From: an uncultured Faecalibacterium sp.
Lineage (GTDB): Bacteria; Bacillota; Clostridia; Oscillospirales; Ruminococcaceae
Reading direction: 5' to 3'
Assembly: GCA_944386015.1 (NCBI GenBank)
Contig: CALWZK010000004.1
Location: forward strand, 1 to 64,000
DNA: 64,000 nucleotides
In this document: positions 1-11,911 of the stretch, piece after piece
How positions within the stretch are numbered: the first letter of the stretch is position 1
How the letters are laid out: each line of letters starts with the position of its first letter
Program-made: the position numbers and the translations under genes
The notes under the pieces: model-generated
Told to the model about the DNA's origin: nothing
The model's database searches: none
What the model saw: the letters and a program-made list of their open reading frames with translations, nothing else

Positions 1-112
1 CCAGTCTTTGATTCGCTTGTTCTACCCCTTGCAGGCCTCTTTTTTGTACTGTCCGCACAATATGGGGCGGTTCAAAACCGGAAGGGCATTTTTCTTGCAG
101 ATGGAAAAGCGC

Positions 113-1240
113 TCAGGCCACCTGCACCCCGTCCCGCAGGGTGGACAGGACGCAGTCCTGGAGGGCCAGCAGGTGGACATAGCCCTGGCCCATGCTGTCG
201 GCATAGCTGGCGTACTGTTCCAGCTGGGCGTCGGTGGGGGCCAGGTTCAGGCTCTCGGCGATGGCCTGGAAGATCAGCAGCTGATCGCAGGACTTCACCA
301 CGTCGTCCTCGGTGTCGGCCAGCAGGGCGTCGGCGTTGTCGTAGCCCAGGAAGCCCGAGAGGAACTCATCCAGGCTGTTGTAGCCGAACATGGAGGCGTA
401 GTTGCTGTAGTAGCTCAGCTGGCTGTTCACCTGGTAGTTCAGCACCACATCGGGGATGCTGGAAATCTTGGAGTTGGCGGTGAGGTAGTCCACAATGGCG
501 TTGGTGACGTTGGACTGGTAGAGGGCATCGTGGAAGTACTGGTCCACCTGGTCCACCGTGTGGAGGTCGTTCTGGGTGCCGAAGTTCTCCTCCACCCAGG
601 CATCGGTGGCCTCGGGCAGGACGCTCACCGACAGGCTGTTGAGGGTGACGTTGAAGACGGCCTCTTTGCCCGACAGGGTGACGGTGTTGCCGTCGGCATC
701 GGTGGAATCGCCGTAGTCGTCGGGGAAGGTGACGGTGACGTCAAAGTCGTCCCCCACGTTGTGGCCCACGATCTGGTCCTCGAAGTCGTCCACAAAGGTG
801 CCGCTGCCCAGGGTCAGGTCGTAGCCGGTGGCGGTGCCGCCGGTAAAGGCCACCCCGTCCACCGTGCCGCTGTAGTCGATGTTGGCGATGTCGCCGCTCT
901 CGGCGGCCCGGCCGGTCACCGGCTCATTGACCCGGTAGTTTTCCAGCAGGCTGTCCCACTGGGACTGGATATCCTCCTCCGAGGGCTCCACATCCGCCTT
1001 CTTCAGGGAGATGGCGGTGTAGTCCTCGGGCAGGGTGACATAATCCAGGGCGGTGACCCCTTCCCAGTGGCCGTTGTCGTCCAGGCCCTGGCTGTAGGTA
1101 AAGTTCTGGTAGTCATAGTTGGAGGCGGGGCCCAGCAGAGCGCTGGAGGACGCCGACGAGGCGGCCCCGCTGCAGCCGGCCAGCGAGACGGCCAGTGCAA
1201 GTGCCGCGGCCGCAGCCGCAGCAGAACGAAGATGCTTCAA
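113..1240 (-). CDS. FKBP/trigger-factor-like peptidyl-prolyl isomerase lipoprotein
   Basis: Predicted extracytoplasmic folding factor of 375 aa. The N-terminus is a lipoprotein signal (Ala-rich hydrophobic stretch ending in lipobox LAGC, then Ser/Ala-rich linker). Residues about 95-190 match the FKBP-type isomerase domain of trigger factor (GDIANIDYSGTVDG, VGDDFDVTVTFPDDYG), followed by a helical trigger-factor C-terminal-like region. Cytosolic trigger factor has no lipobox, so this is a surface-anchored relative comparable in role to PrsA. The start is TTG at 1240, chosen because AGGAGG lies 7 nt upstream and the signal peptide then begins directly; the ATG at 1309 has no such site. The gene is divergent from the malic enzyme gene. 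Its substrate is unknown. Confidence 0.85.
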   Translation of the reverse strand: MKHLRSAAAAAAALALAVSLAGCSGAASSASSSALLGPASNYDYQNFTYSQGLDDNGHWEGVTALDYVTLPEDYTAISLKKADVEPSEEDIQSQWDSLLENYRVNEPVTGRAAESGDIANIDYSGTVDGVAFTGGTATGYDLTLGSGTFVDDFEDQIVGHNVGDDFDVTVTFPDDYGDSTDADGNTVTLSGKEAVFNVTLNSLSVSVLPEATDAWVEENFGTQNDLHTVDQVDQYFHDALYQSNVTNAIVDYLTANSKISSIPDVVLNYQVNSQLSYYSNYASMFGYNSLDEFLSGFLGYDNADALLADTEDDVVKSCDQLLIFQAIAESLNLAPTDAQLEQYASYADSMGQGYVHLLALQDCVLSTLRDGVQVA

Positions 1241-1477
1241 ATTGAAAACCTCCTGATGGTGCACAGCGCAGCCGGGGGCCGCGCCGGTTTCCGATATTAA
1301 AAAATCCACCCGGCCGGGCCGGGTCTATCTTTCACAGTATAGCGGAGAATTGTAAAAAAAGAAAGTTCTTTTACAAAATTCCCATAAACTTTCCCCCGAT
1401 CTTGCCCAGCGGGTGGAAAAGCGGCGGCCCTTTGTGCTACAATAGGGAAAAACATCCCAGAGACGGAGGAGAATGTT

Positions 1478-2650
1478 ATGGATTACAATCAGGCAGCCCT
1501 GGAAATGCATGAGGCCCACCACGGCAAGGTGGGGATTGTCAGCAAGGTGGAGGTCAAGACCCGGGACGATCTGGCCACCGCTTACACCCCCGGCGTGGCC
1601 GAGCCCTGCCGCAAAATCGCCGCCAACCCCGACGACGTCTACCGCTATACCTTTAAAAGCAACATGGTGGCGGTGGTGTCCAACGGCACCGCTGTGCTGG
1701 GCCTGGGGGACATCGGCCCCGAGGCTGCCCTGCCGGTGATGGAGGGCAAGGCTGTGCTGTTCAAGCAGTTCGGCGGGGTGGACGCCTTCCCGGTGTGCAT
1801 CAACGCCCCCGACGCCGCCAGCGTCATTGCAGCCTGCAAGGCCATCGCCCCCACCTTCGGCGGCATCAACCTGGAGGACATCAAGAGCCCCGAGTGCTTC
1901 GAGATCGAGCAGACCCTGGAAAAGGAGCTGGACATCCCGGTGTTCCACGATGACCAGCACGGCACCGCCATCGTGGTCACCGCCGCCCTCATCAACGCCC
2001 TGCGTGTGGTGGGCAAAAAGATGGAGGATGTCCACATCGTCCTGAACGGCCCCGGCGCAGCCGGCACCGCCATCATCAAGATGCTGATGACCGCCGGCGC
2101 CAAGGACATCATCGCTGTGGACCAGTTCGGCACCCTGTACAAGGGCTGCAACAGCGCCGAGGCTCACAAGAACTGGCTGGGCGAAGTCACCAACCCCCGC
2201 CAGGTCAAGGGCGGCCTGGCCGAGGCCATCGAGGGGGCCGACGTCTTCATCGGCGTCTCCAAGCCCGGCTGCCTGACGGTGGAGATGTGCCGCCATATGG
2301 CCAAGGACGCCATCGTCTTTGCCATGGCCAACCCCACCCCCGAGATCATGCCCGACGAGGCCAAGGCCGGCGGCGTCCGGGTGATTGCCACCGGCCGCAG
2401 CGACTTCCCCAACCAGGTGAACAACGTGCTGTGCTTCCCCGGCCTGTTCAAGGGCGCCCTGTCGGTGCGGGCCCGGGACATCAACGACCAGATGAAGCTG
2501 GCCGCCGCCTACGCCATCGCCGACCTGATCACCGACGCCGAGCGCAGCGACGAGTACATCATCCCCAACGCCTTTGACCCCCGTGTGGCCGAGAGCGTGG
2601 CCCAGGCCGTGGCCAAGGCCGCCAGGGAAACCGGCGTGGCCCGGCTGTAA
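1478..2650 (+). CDS. NAD(P)-dependent malic enzyme (malate to pyruvate + CO2)
   Basis: 390 aa, the usual length of the short bacterial malic enzymes. It oxidatively decarboxylates malate to pyruvate in the cytosol. The malic N-terminal domain is seen in AYTPGVAEPCRKIA and VVSNGTAVLGLGDIGPEA, the metal/substrate region in FHDDQHGTAIV, and the Rossmann domain in VLNGPGAAGTAI. The start has GGAGGAG 8 nt upstream. It is followed after 12 nt by the fumarase alpha gene and then the beta gene, so the three probably form an operon linking fumarate, malate and pyruvate. NAD versus NADP preference cannot be read from sequence by eye. Confidence 0.95.
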   Translation: MDYNQAALEMHEAHHGKVGIVSKVEVKTRDDLATAYTPGVAEPCRKIAANPDDVYRYTFKSNMVAVVSNGTAVLGLGDIGPEAALPVMEGKAVLFKQFGGVDAFPVCINAPDAASVIAACKAIAPTFGGINLEDIKSPECFEIEQTLEKELDIPVFHDDQHGTAIVVTAALINALRVVGKKMEDVHIVLNGPGAAGTAIIKMLMTAGAKDIIAVDQFGTLYKGCNSAEAHKNWLGEVTNPRQVKGGLAEAIEGADVFIGVSKPGCLTVEMCRHMAKDAIVFAMANPTPEIMPDEAKAGGVRVIATGRSDFPNQVNNVLCFPGLFKGALSVRARDINDQMKLAAAYAIADLITDAERSDEYIIPNAFDPRVAESVAQAVAKAARETGVARL

Positions 2651-2662
2651 GGAGGAAACGCC

Positions 2663-3508
2663 ATGAGAACCATTTCCGCCCAGCGGATCACCGAGGCGGT
2701 GGCGGCCCTCTGCATCCAGGCCAACACCCACCTGCCCGCCGACGTGGAAGCCGCCCTCCGGGCGGCCCGGGCCTCTGAGCCCTGGCCCCTGGCCAAAACC
2801 ACCCTGGGCTTTTTGTGCGACAATCTGGACGCCGCCGGCCAGGCAAACCTGCCCATCTGCCAGGACACCGGCATGGCCTGCGTCTTTGTGGAGCTGGGCA
2901 CCGACGTCCACATCGAGGGGGACTTTGAGGCCGCCATCCACGAGGGGGTCCGACGGGGCTACACCGACGGCTACCTCCGCAAGAGCATTGCCGCCGACCC
3001 CCTGCGCCGGGGCAACACCGGGGACAACACCCCCGCCGCCATCACCGTCCACCTGGTAAACGGGGAGGGCTGCACCATCACGGTGGCCCCCAAGGGCTTC
3101 GGCAGCGAGAACATGAGCCGGATTGCCATGCTGAAGCCCGCCGACGGGGTGGAAGGCTTCAAGCAGTTTGTGGTGGACACCGTCCGTCAGGCCGGGTCCA
3201 ACCCCTGCCCCCCGGTGATCCTGGGGGTAGGCGTGGGCGGCAGCTTTGACAAGGTGGCCTATCTGGCCAAGAAAGCCCTGCTGCGCCCCCTGGATGTGCC
3301 CAACCCCGACCCCTATTACGCCGACCTGGAACGGGTGCTGCTGGAGGAGATCAACGGCCTGGGCATCGGGCCCCAGGGCTTCGGCGGCCGCACCACCTGC
3401 CTGGGCCTGGCCATCGAGCAGATGCCCACCCATGTGGCCGGCCTGCCGGTGGCGGTGAACGTCTCCTGCCATATCACCCGCCGGGCCTCTGCCCAGCTGT
3501 GGCCTTGA
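2663..3508 (+). CDS. Class I fumarate hydratase, alpha (N-terminal) subunit
   Basis: 281 aa, the standard size for the split, oxygen-labile 4Fe-4S fumarase/tartrate dehydratase alpha subunit. It hydrates fumarate to malate together with the beta subunit encoded next. Family motifs seen: ICQDTGMACVFVELG (cluster Cys), GNTGDNTPAAI, NPCPPVILGVGVGG and GRTTCLGLAIEQMPTHVAGLP. The start has GGAGG 7 nt upstream, and the gene sits 12 nt after the malic enzyme. L-tartrate dehydratase is the alternative within the family; the malic-enzyme context favours fumarase. Confidence 0.93.
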   Translation: MRTISAQRITEAVAALCIQANTHLPADVEAALRAARASEPWPLAKTTLGFLCDNLDAAGQANLPICQDTGMACVFVELGTDVHIEGDFEAAIHEGVRRGYTDGYLRKSIAADPLRRGNTGDNTPAAITVHLVNGEGCTITVAPKGFGSENMSRIAMLKPADGVEGFKQFVVDTVRQAGSNPCPPVILGVGVGGSFDKVAYLAKKALLRPLDVPNPDPYYADLERVLLEEINGLGIGPQGFGGRTTCLGLAIEQMPTHVAGLPVAVNVSCHITRRASAQLWP

Positions 3509-3535
3509 TTTGCTGAATAAAGGAGTCAAGCCCCT

Positions 3536-4090
3536 ATGGAATACAAACTGACAGCCCCCTGCACAGCCGCCGACCTGGCCCCCCTGCGGGCCGGGGATAC
3601 CGTGCTGCTGTCGGGGGTGGTATACACTGCCCGGGACCAGGCCCACAGGCGGATGCTGGAAGCCCTGGACGCCGGCCAGCCCCTGCCCTTCCCCATTGAG
3701 GGCAGCGCCATCTACTATGTGGGCCCCACCCCCGAGCGCCCCGGCCAGGTGATCGGCTCGGCCGGGCCCACCACCTCGGGCCGGATGGACGCCATGTCCC
3801 CCCGGCTGCTGGACCTGGGCAACAAGATCATGATCGGCAAAGGCAAGCGCAGCGACGCCGTCAAGGCTGCCGTCCAGCGCAACGGCGCCGTCTATCTGGC
3901 GGCCCTGGGGGGCGCCGGGGCCCTGATGGCCCGCAGCGTCACCTCGCTGGAAGTCATCGCCTGGCCCGACCTGGGCTGCGAGGCGGTCCGGCGGCTCACC
4001 GTCCAGGACATGCCCCTCACCGTCATCCTGGACAGCGCGGGGGGCGATTTGTACCAGTCCGGCCCCGCCGCCTATCTGGCCAGCCTGTAA
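3536..4090 (+). CDS. Class I fumarate hydratase, beta (C-terminal) subunit
   Basis: 184 aa. It matches the fumarase C-terminal (beta) swivelling domain: LRAGDTVLLSGVVYTARDQAHRR, then YVGPTPERPGQVIGSAGPTTSGRMD and GKGKRSDAV. It completes the heterodimeric enzyme with the alpha subunit 27 nt upstream. AGGAG precedes the ATG. A GC-rich hairpin at about 4101-4120 follows but lacks a clean T-tract, so operon termination is not certain. Confidence 0.93.
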   Translation: MEYKLTAPCTAADLAPLRAGDTVLLSGVVYTARDQAHRRMLEALDAGQPLPFPIEGSAIYYVGPTPERPGQVIGSAGPTTSGRMDAMSPRLLDLGNKIMIGKGKRSDAVKAAVQRNGAVYLAALGGAGALMARSVTSLEVIAWPDLGCEAVRRLTVQDMPLTVILDSAGGDLYQSGPAAYLASL

Positions 4091-4127
4091 AAGCCCTTTT
4101 TGCGGGGCCGAAACCCGGCCCCTGGTC

Positions 4128-4156
4128 TTGCGTCAAAGGCCGTGTTGTGGTACTCT
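4128..4156 (+). promoter_or_regulatory. Sigma-A-type promoter for the DtxR/MntR regulator
   Basis: TTGCGT at 4128-4133 and TACTCT at 4151-4156, separated by 17 nt, about 50 nt upstream of the regulator start. Read by eye only. Confidence 0.45.
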
Positions 4157-4205
4157 TATAGCAATCATCTGCCCGCCGGGCAGAAAACAGGGAGGCTGAA
4201 CCATC

Positions 4206-4610
4206 ATGATCATCCACCAGTCCGCAGAAGATTATCTGGAAACCATCCTGATGCTCACCGAGCGCCAGGGCAAGGTGCGCTCCATCGACGTTGTCAATGA
4301 GCTGGGCTACACCAAGGCCAGCGTCAGCATCGCCATGAAAAAGCTGCGGGAAAACGGCTACATTGCGGTGGACGGCGAGGGCAATCTGACGCTTCTGCCC
4401 CCGGGCCAGGAGATTGCCGAGCGGATCTACAGCCGCCACCGTCTGCTGACCCACTTCTTCATGCAGCTGGGGGTGGACGAAAAGACCGCCGCCGAGGACG
4501 CCTGCAAGGCCGAGCACATCCTCAGCGAGACCACCCTGGCCAAAATCCGGGAGCGGGCCCTCCTGAACGACGCCCAGAGCTCCTGCCAGGAAGGCACCCG
4601 GACCGAGTGA
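4206..4610 (+). CDS. DtxR/MntR-family metal-dependent transcriptional regulator
   Basis: 134 aa. The N-terminal winged helix-turn-helix is clear (SAEDYLETILMLTERQGKVR, SIDVVNELGYTKASVSIAMKKL) and is followed by the short dimerisation/metal-binding region (HRLLTHFFMQLGVDEKTAAEDACKAEHI), as in MntR; the SH3-like domain of long DtxR is absent. Such proteins sense Mn or Fe and repress metal transport genes. No metal transporter is adjacent, so the target is elsewhere or it controls itself. GGGAGG lies 10 nt before the ATG. It converges on pckA through a shared terminator. Confidence 0.88.
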   Translation: MIIHQSAEDYLETILMLTERQGKVRSIDVVNELGYTKASVSIAMKKLRENGYIAVDGEGNLTLLPPGQEIAERIYSRHRLLTHFFMQLGVDEKTAAEDACKAEHILSETTLAKIRERALLNDAQSSCQEGTRTE

Positions 4611-4633
4611 TTTTGCCCATAAACAAACAGAAA

Positions 4634-4668
4634 GCCCGCCGCCCCGTGAAAGGGCGGCGGGCCTTTTT
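4634..4668. terminator. Bidirectional intrinsic terminator between the MntR-type gene and pckA
   Basis: An 11-bp GC stem (4634-4644 with 4652-4662) with a 7-nt loop and T-tract at 4664-4668; A-rich sequence on the left provides the T-tract for the opposite strand. It serves two convergent genes. Confidence 0.9.
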
Positions 4669-4695
4669 ATGTTTCAGGTTCCGGGAAGGACTGCC

Positions 4696-6285
<1,590 letters not shown>

Positions 6286-6370
6286 TGCTTACGTCCCTCC
6301 GTTTAATGTTGTTCCATAGACAAGACGCCGCCATGGATCCAGGCGGCAGATACCTATCTGGTCAGTGTAA

Positions 6371-6400
6371 ATTATACCACAGTTTTCCTCCTTATTACAA
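6371..6400 (-). promoter_or_regulatory. Promoter of pckA
   Basis: On the minus strand TTGTAA (6400-6395), an 18-nt spacer and a perfect TATAAT (6376-6371). The inferred leader is about 80 nt. Confidence 0.6.
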
Positions 6401-6519
6401 GAGCGCGGACCGCTTTTTGGTTGCTCCCACAACAAAGGGGGCAGAGTTTGCCAAATGTTTGTCTATCTCCCCCGAGGCGTAAACTTTTTGTGAACATCCG
6501 GTTTTCGTCCCCTTTCCTC

Positions 6520-6576
6520 TTGACATGGGGAGGCATTTGGCGTATACTCTTAGCAGTCACAAGGCTAGAGTGCTAA
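6520..6576 (+). promoter_or_regulatory. Sigma-A promoter plus CIRCE (HrcA) operator of clpB
   Basis: A near-perfect promoter: TTGACA at 6520-6525, 17-nt spacer, TATACT at 6543-6548. Immediately downstream lies the inverted repeat TTAGCAGTC-N9-GAGTGCTAA at 6550-6576, the CIRCE element bound by the heat-shock repressor HrcA (consensus TTAGCACTC-N9-GAGTGCTAA; one mismatch, in the left arm). Its position over the start site implies repression without heat stress. Confidence 0.92.
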
Positions 6577-6598
6577 AACCGTTGAGGAGGTGGGCAAT

Positions 6599-6664
6599 AT
6601 GATCCAAACAAAACCGGCATTCGCCCGCTTTGGTCCGGGCATCTGCCCGGCAGCCGGCTGTTAG
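6599..6664 (+). CDS. Short leader ORF (21 aa) in the clpB 5' region
   Basis: An ATG with a strong site (GAGGAGG, 8 nt upstream) opens a 21-codon frame starting MIQTKPAFARF and ending GC before TAG. It lies between the CIRCE element and clpB, about 120 nt upstream of the clpB start. A GC-rich hairpin-forming stretch (about 6688-6715) follows it. No homology is recognised. It may be a translated leader peptide affecting clpB expression, or chance. Confidence 0.35.
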   Translation: MIQTKPAFARFGPGICPAAGC

Positions 6665-6783
6665 CAGCCTTCTGCCGTGAGTGACAGAGTCGCCCGGCAG
6701 CCCGGGCGGCGTCCCTGCAAAGTTCAAGGCATCACTGCACCCCCGCGTGCGCTGCGGCGCACCGGCGAATGGAGGGAAGCATT

Positions 6784-9396
<2,613 letters not shown>

Positions 9397-9434
9397 AGCC
9401 TTTGTAAAAGGGGCTGCCCGGAGGGCCTCGCCCC

Positions 9435-9463
9435 TTGCATGCATGGGCCAAATATGCTATGAT
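9435..9463 (+). promoter_or_regulatory. Promoter upstream of the CorC/CNNM-type gene
   Basis: TTGCAT at 9435-9440, 17-nt spacer, TATGAT at 9458-9463. It is followed within about 10 nt by an intrinsic-terminator-like hairpin (next entry). Confidence 0.5.
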
Positions 9464-9471
9464 AGGCATTG

Positions 9472-9520
9472 AAATGTGCTTTCCGTCGCCGGAAGCCGGC
9501 GTCGGGAGGCACATTTTTTT
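9472..9520 (+). terminator. Intrinsic terminator or attenuator hairpin directly after a promoter
   Basis: Outer stem AAATGTGC (9472-9479) with GCACATTT (9509-9516), inner stem CCGTCGCCGG / CCGGCGTCGG (one mismatch), then T7 at 9514-9520. Lying just downstream of the promoter it would give a roughly 50-nt RNA, or attenuate the gene starting at 9645; it may also terminate clpB. Confidence 0.7.
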
Positions 9521-9644
9521 GGTGGGTTTTCCACCCCTCCGCAGGGAACGGAACGGCAGGAACCAGGTTCTTCCCCCCGGGCTGGCGCGGCCCCCGGACG
9601 CCTGTTGCATCGGAACAAAAGAAAGTTGAGTTGACTTATCCATT

Positions 9645-10955
9645 ATGGACGATGGCAGTATGATGATCGTTGCAGTGCTGGTGGTGTTGATTGCCCTTTC
9701 CGGCTTTTTCTCCGCTTCCGAGACGGCTTACTCCTCTCTGAACGAGATCCGGCTGAAAAACCGGGCCGAAAACGGCGACGCCAAGGCAGCACGGGTGCTG
9801 GCGCTGGCGGAGCAGTATGACAAGCTCCTGTCCTCCATCCTGATCGGCAACAACATCGTGAACATCACCGCCTCTTCTCTGGGCACTGTCCTCTTTATCA
9901 AGCTGCTGGACCCCGAGCGGGGCCCCACCGTCTCCACCATTGTGCTGACGGCGATGGTGCTGATCTTCGGCGAAGTCACCCCCAAGAGTATGGCCAAAGA
10001 GTCCCCCGAATCCTTCGCCACCGCAGTGGCCCCCGCCCTGCAGGTGATCGTCACCCTCCTGACCCCCCTGAACTGGCTGTTCACCCAGTGGAAAAAGCTG
10101 ATCAGCCACTTCTTCCACGCCCAGGAGGAGCCCGACACCATCACCGAGGGCGAGCTGATCACCATGGTGTCCGAGGCCGAGAGCGAGGGCGAACTCACCG
10201 ACCGGGAGGGCGAGCTGATCCGCAGCGCCATTGAGTTTGACGACGTGGAGGTCCAGGAGATCCTGACCCCCCGTGTGGATGTGGTGGCGGTGCGGGACAC
10301 CACCCCCCTGGAGGAGCTGGCCCAGGTCTTTGCCGAATCGGGCTACTCCCGTCTGCCGGTCTACCATGGCACCATCGACGATATCATCGGCGTGGTCCAC
10401 GAAAAGGACTTTTATCTGGCCCGCCTCCACAAGCAGACCGCCCTTCAGAGCCTGGTGACCCCCGCCCTTTTCACCACCGGTACCACCAAGATCTCCGCCA
10501 TGCTCCGCACCTTCCGGGAGGAGCACCATCACATGGCGGTGGTGGTGGACGAATACGGCGGCACCGAGGGCATCATCACCCTGGAGGACATCCTGGAAGA
10601 GCTGGTGGGCGAAATCTGGGACGAACACGACGAGGCTGTGGAGGATTTTCGCCTCCAGTCGGACGGCAGCTGGCTGGTGTCCGGCTCGGCCAGTGTGGAT
10701 GACCTGTACGAAAAGCTGGACATCCCGCCCCAGGACAGCGACTCCAACACGGTGAACGGCCTGCTGCAGGACATCACCGGCCATCTGCCCAAGGTGGGGG
10801 ACGGCTTCCGTCTGGGCAACTACAGCGGCGTGGTCACCCACACCGCCCGCCGCCGGGTGGCGGAAATCCGCCTCACCCCCATCCCGCCCCGGCCCGAGGA
10901 CAGCGAGAACCCGGCCCCCCGCCGCTTCTCCCGCAGCACCCCGGAAACGGATTAA
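9645..10955 (+). CDS. CNNM/CorC-family (hemolysin-like, DUF21-CBS) membrane protein
   Basis: 436 aa. An N-terminal DUF21 transmembrane domain (about 1-190; starts MIVAVLVVLIALSGFFSASE, the classic family opening) is followed by a CBS pair (about 205-330, LTPRVDVVAVRDTTPLEEL ... HHMAVVVDEYGGTEGIITLED) and a C-terminal CorC/HlyC domain (about 345-425). Members are linked to Mg/Co or Na homeostasis and are not true hemolysins. The upstream ribosome site is weak; ATG 9645 or 9660 is possible. A hairpin after the promoter suggests leader control. Confidence 0.92.
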   Translation: MDDGSMMIVAVLVVLIALSGFFSASETAYSSLNEIRLKNRAENGDAKAARVLALAEQYDKLLSSILIGNNIVNITASSLGTVLFIKLLDPERGPTVSTIVLTAMVLIFGEVTPKSMAKESPESFATAVAPALQVIVTLLTPLNWLFTQWKKLISHFFHAQEEPDTITEGELITMVSEAESEGELTDREGELIRSAIEFDDVEVQEILTPRVDVVAVRDTTPLEELAQVFAESGYSRLPVYHGTIDDIIGVVHEKDFYLARLHKQTALQSLVTPALFTTGTTKISAMLRTFREEHHHMAVVVDEYGGTEGIITLEDILEELVGEIWDEHDEAVEDFRLQSDGSWLVSGSASVDDLYEKLDIPPQDSDSNTVNGLLQDITGHLPKVGDGFRLGNYSGVVTHTARRRVAEIRLTPIPPRPEDSENPAPRRFSRSTPETD

Positions 10956-10970
10956 TCCTATCAACCAAAA

Positions 10971-11002
10971 CCCGCCGGTTTTGACAGCCGGCGGGCTTTT
11001 TT
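10971..11002. terminator. Terminator between the CorC-type gene and the MerR regulator
   Basis: An 8-bp stem CCCGCCGG (10971-10978) with CCGGCGGG (10988-10995), T-tract 10997-11002, A-run on the left side for the convergent gene. Confidence 0.85.
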
Positions 11003-11828
11003 ATGCCTGGTTTTCCACATAAAAGGCAATCTTGGTGATATATTCGTTCTGGTCCCCGCTGGTGAGGTAGTCGTTGATGCAGAATTCATAGGAATCCGAC
11101 ACAATCCGCAGCCCCTGCTGCCGGCACCAGTCCAGCAGCCGACGGTAGGACCGGCCAATGGAGAGATAATCCCCCACATGGTAGATGCAGGCCCGCTGCC
11201 CTGGCGCCACCCGCTTGACCCGTGGGTTCCGGCAGGGGCCCTCCATGGGCAGGAACGCATCGGAGGCCTCGGTGTACCGGCCGGCCTGAATCCGCTCCAG
11301 GGGCACGATCACCCCGCACTGGAACAGCACCGGCAGCTTCTCTTCAAAGGCCCCGGTGAAGCAGGCCTTGGTGGCGATGCTGATCTCCTGGAGGCTGTAA
11401 GGGGGCGCCACCGGGCAGCAGTACAGCGCCTGCTCCCCGGCCTGTTCCAGCTGGATCTCCTGGTCCTGCCGGCAGCGGGCCAGGGCCGACTCCATCTGGC
11501 TGCACCGGTTCTGCACCCGGCTGCGGATCATCCGCAGCTCCTGGATTTTCTGGTCGATGACCTCCAGCTGGCCCCGGAAGAGGGCCAGGCTGCTCTCCAG
11601 GTCATAGTTCTCCATGTGGGCCCGGATCTCGGACAGGGAAAAACCGATCTTTTTCATCATCAGGATGGTGTCCAGATCGTCCATCTGGCTGGCGCTGTAG
11701 TAGCGGTAGCCGTTGTCGGGGTCCACCCAGGCAGGGCGGAACAGCCCGATCTTGTCGTAAAAGATGAGGGTCTGCTTGGAAATCTTCTGGTACCGGGCCA
11801 GCTCCCCGATGGAAAAGAGGCTCTTCAT
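11001..11828 (-). CDS. MerR-family regulator with GyrI-like effector-binding domain (BltR/BmrR type)
   Basis: 275 aa. N-terminal MerR winged helix (SIGELARYQKISKQTLIFYDKIGLFRPAWVD, then NGYRYYSASQMDDLD), a dimerisation helix (about 75-120), and a C-terminal GyrI-like ligand domain (about 130-270). BmrR/BltR relatives sense cationic drugs and activate exporters. It is divergent from a YitT-type gene whose promoter has the 19-bp spacer that MerR activators require, so that gene is the probable target. The start overlaps no other gene; the stop lies in the terminator. Confidence 0.9.
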   Translation of the reverse strand: MKSLFSIGELARYQKISKQTLIFYDKIGLFRPAWVDPDNGYRYYSASQMDDLDTILMMKKIGFSLSEIRAHMENYDLESSLALFRGQLEVIDQKIQELRMIRSRVQNRCSQMESALARCRQDQEIQLEQAGEQALYCCPVAPPYSLQEISIATKACFTGAFEEKLPVLFQCGVIVPLERIQAGRYTEASDAFLPMEGPCRNPRVKRVAPGQRACIYHVGDYLSIGRSYRRLLDWCRQQGLRIVSDSYEFCINDYLTSGDQNEYITKIAFYVENQA

Positions 11829-11838
11829 GGTCTCCCCC

Positions 11839-11869
11839 TTGACACTATAGTTGCTATATCCTTTATACT
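11839..11869 (+). promoter_or_regulatory. MerR-type promoter with 19-bp spacer and dyad
   Basis: TTGACA at 11839-11844 and TATACT at 11864-11869 with a 19-nt spacer instead of 17. The spacer holds an imperfect dyad, ACTATAG-TTG-CTATATC. This is the hallmark of MerR-activated promoters and lies 43 nt upstream of the YitT-type gene, between it and the divergent MerR gene. Confidence 0.8.
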
Positions 11870-11911
11870 ATGATTGTACTCAAAAGAACATGATTGACAA
11901 GAGGAGTTTGT

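Noticed and set aside
1325..3646. Very long open frame antisense to malic enzyme and fumarase
   Set aside because: Antisense to clearly assigned genes; GC-rich third positions remove stop codons from the opposite strand. The same holds for 42848-46624 (+) over the aro genes and 6724-9444 (-) over clpB.
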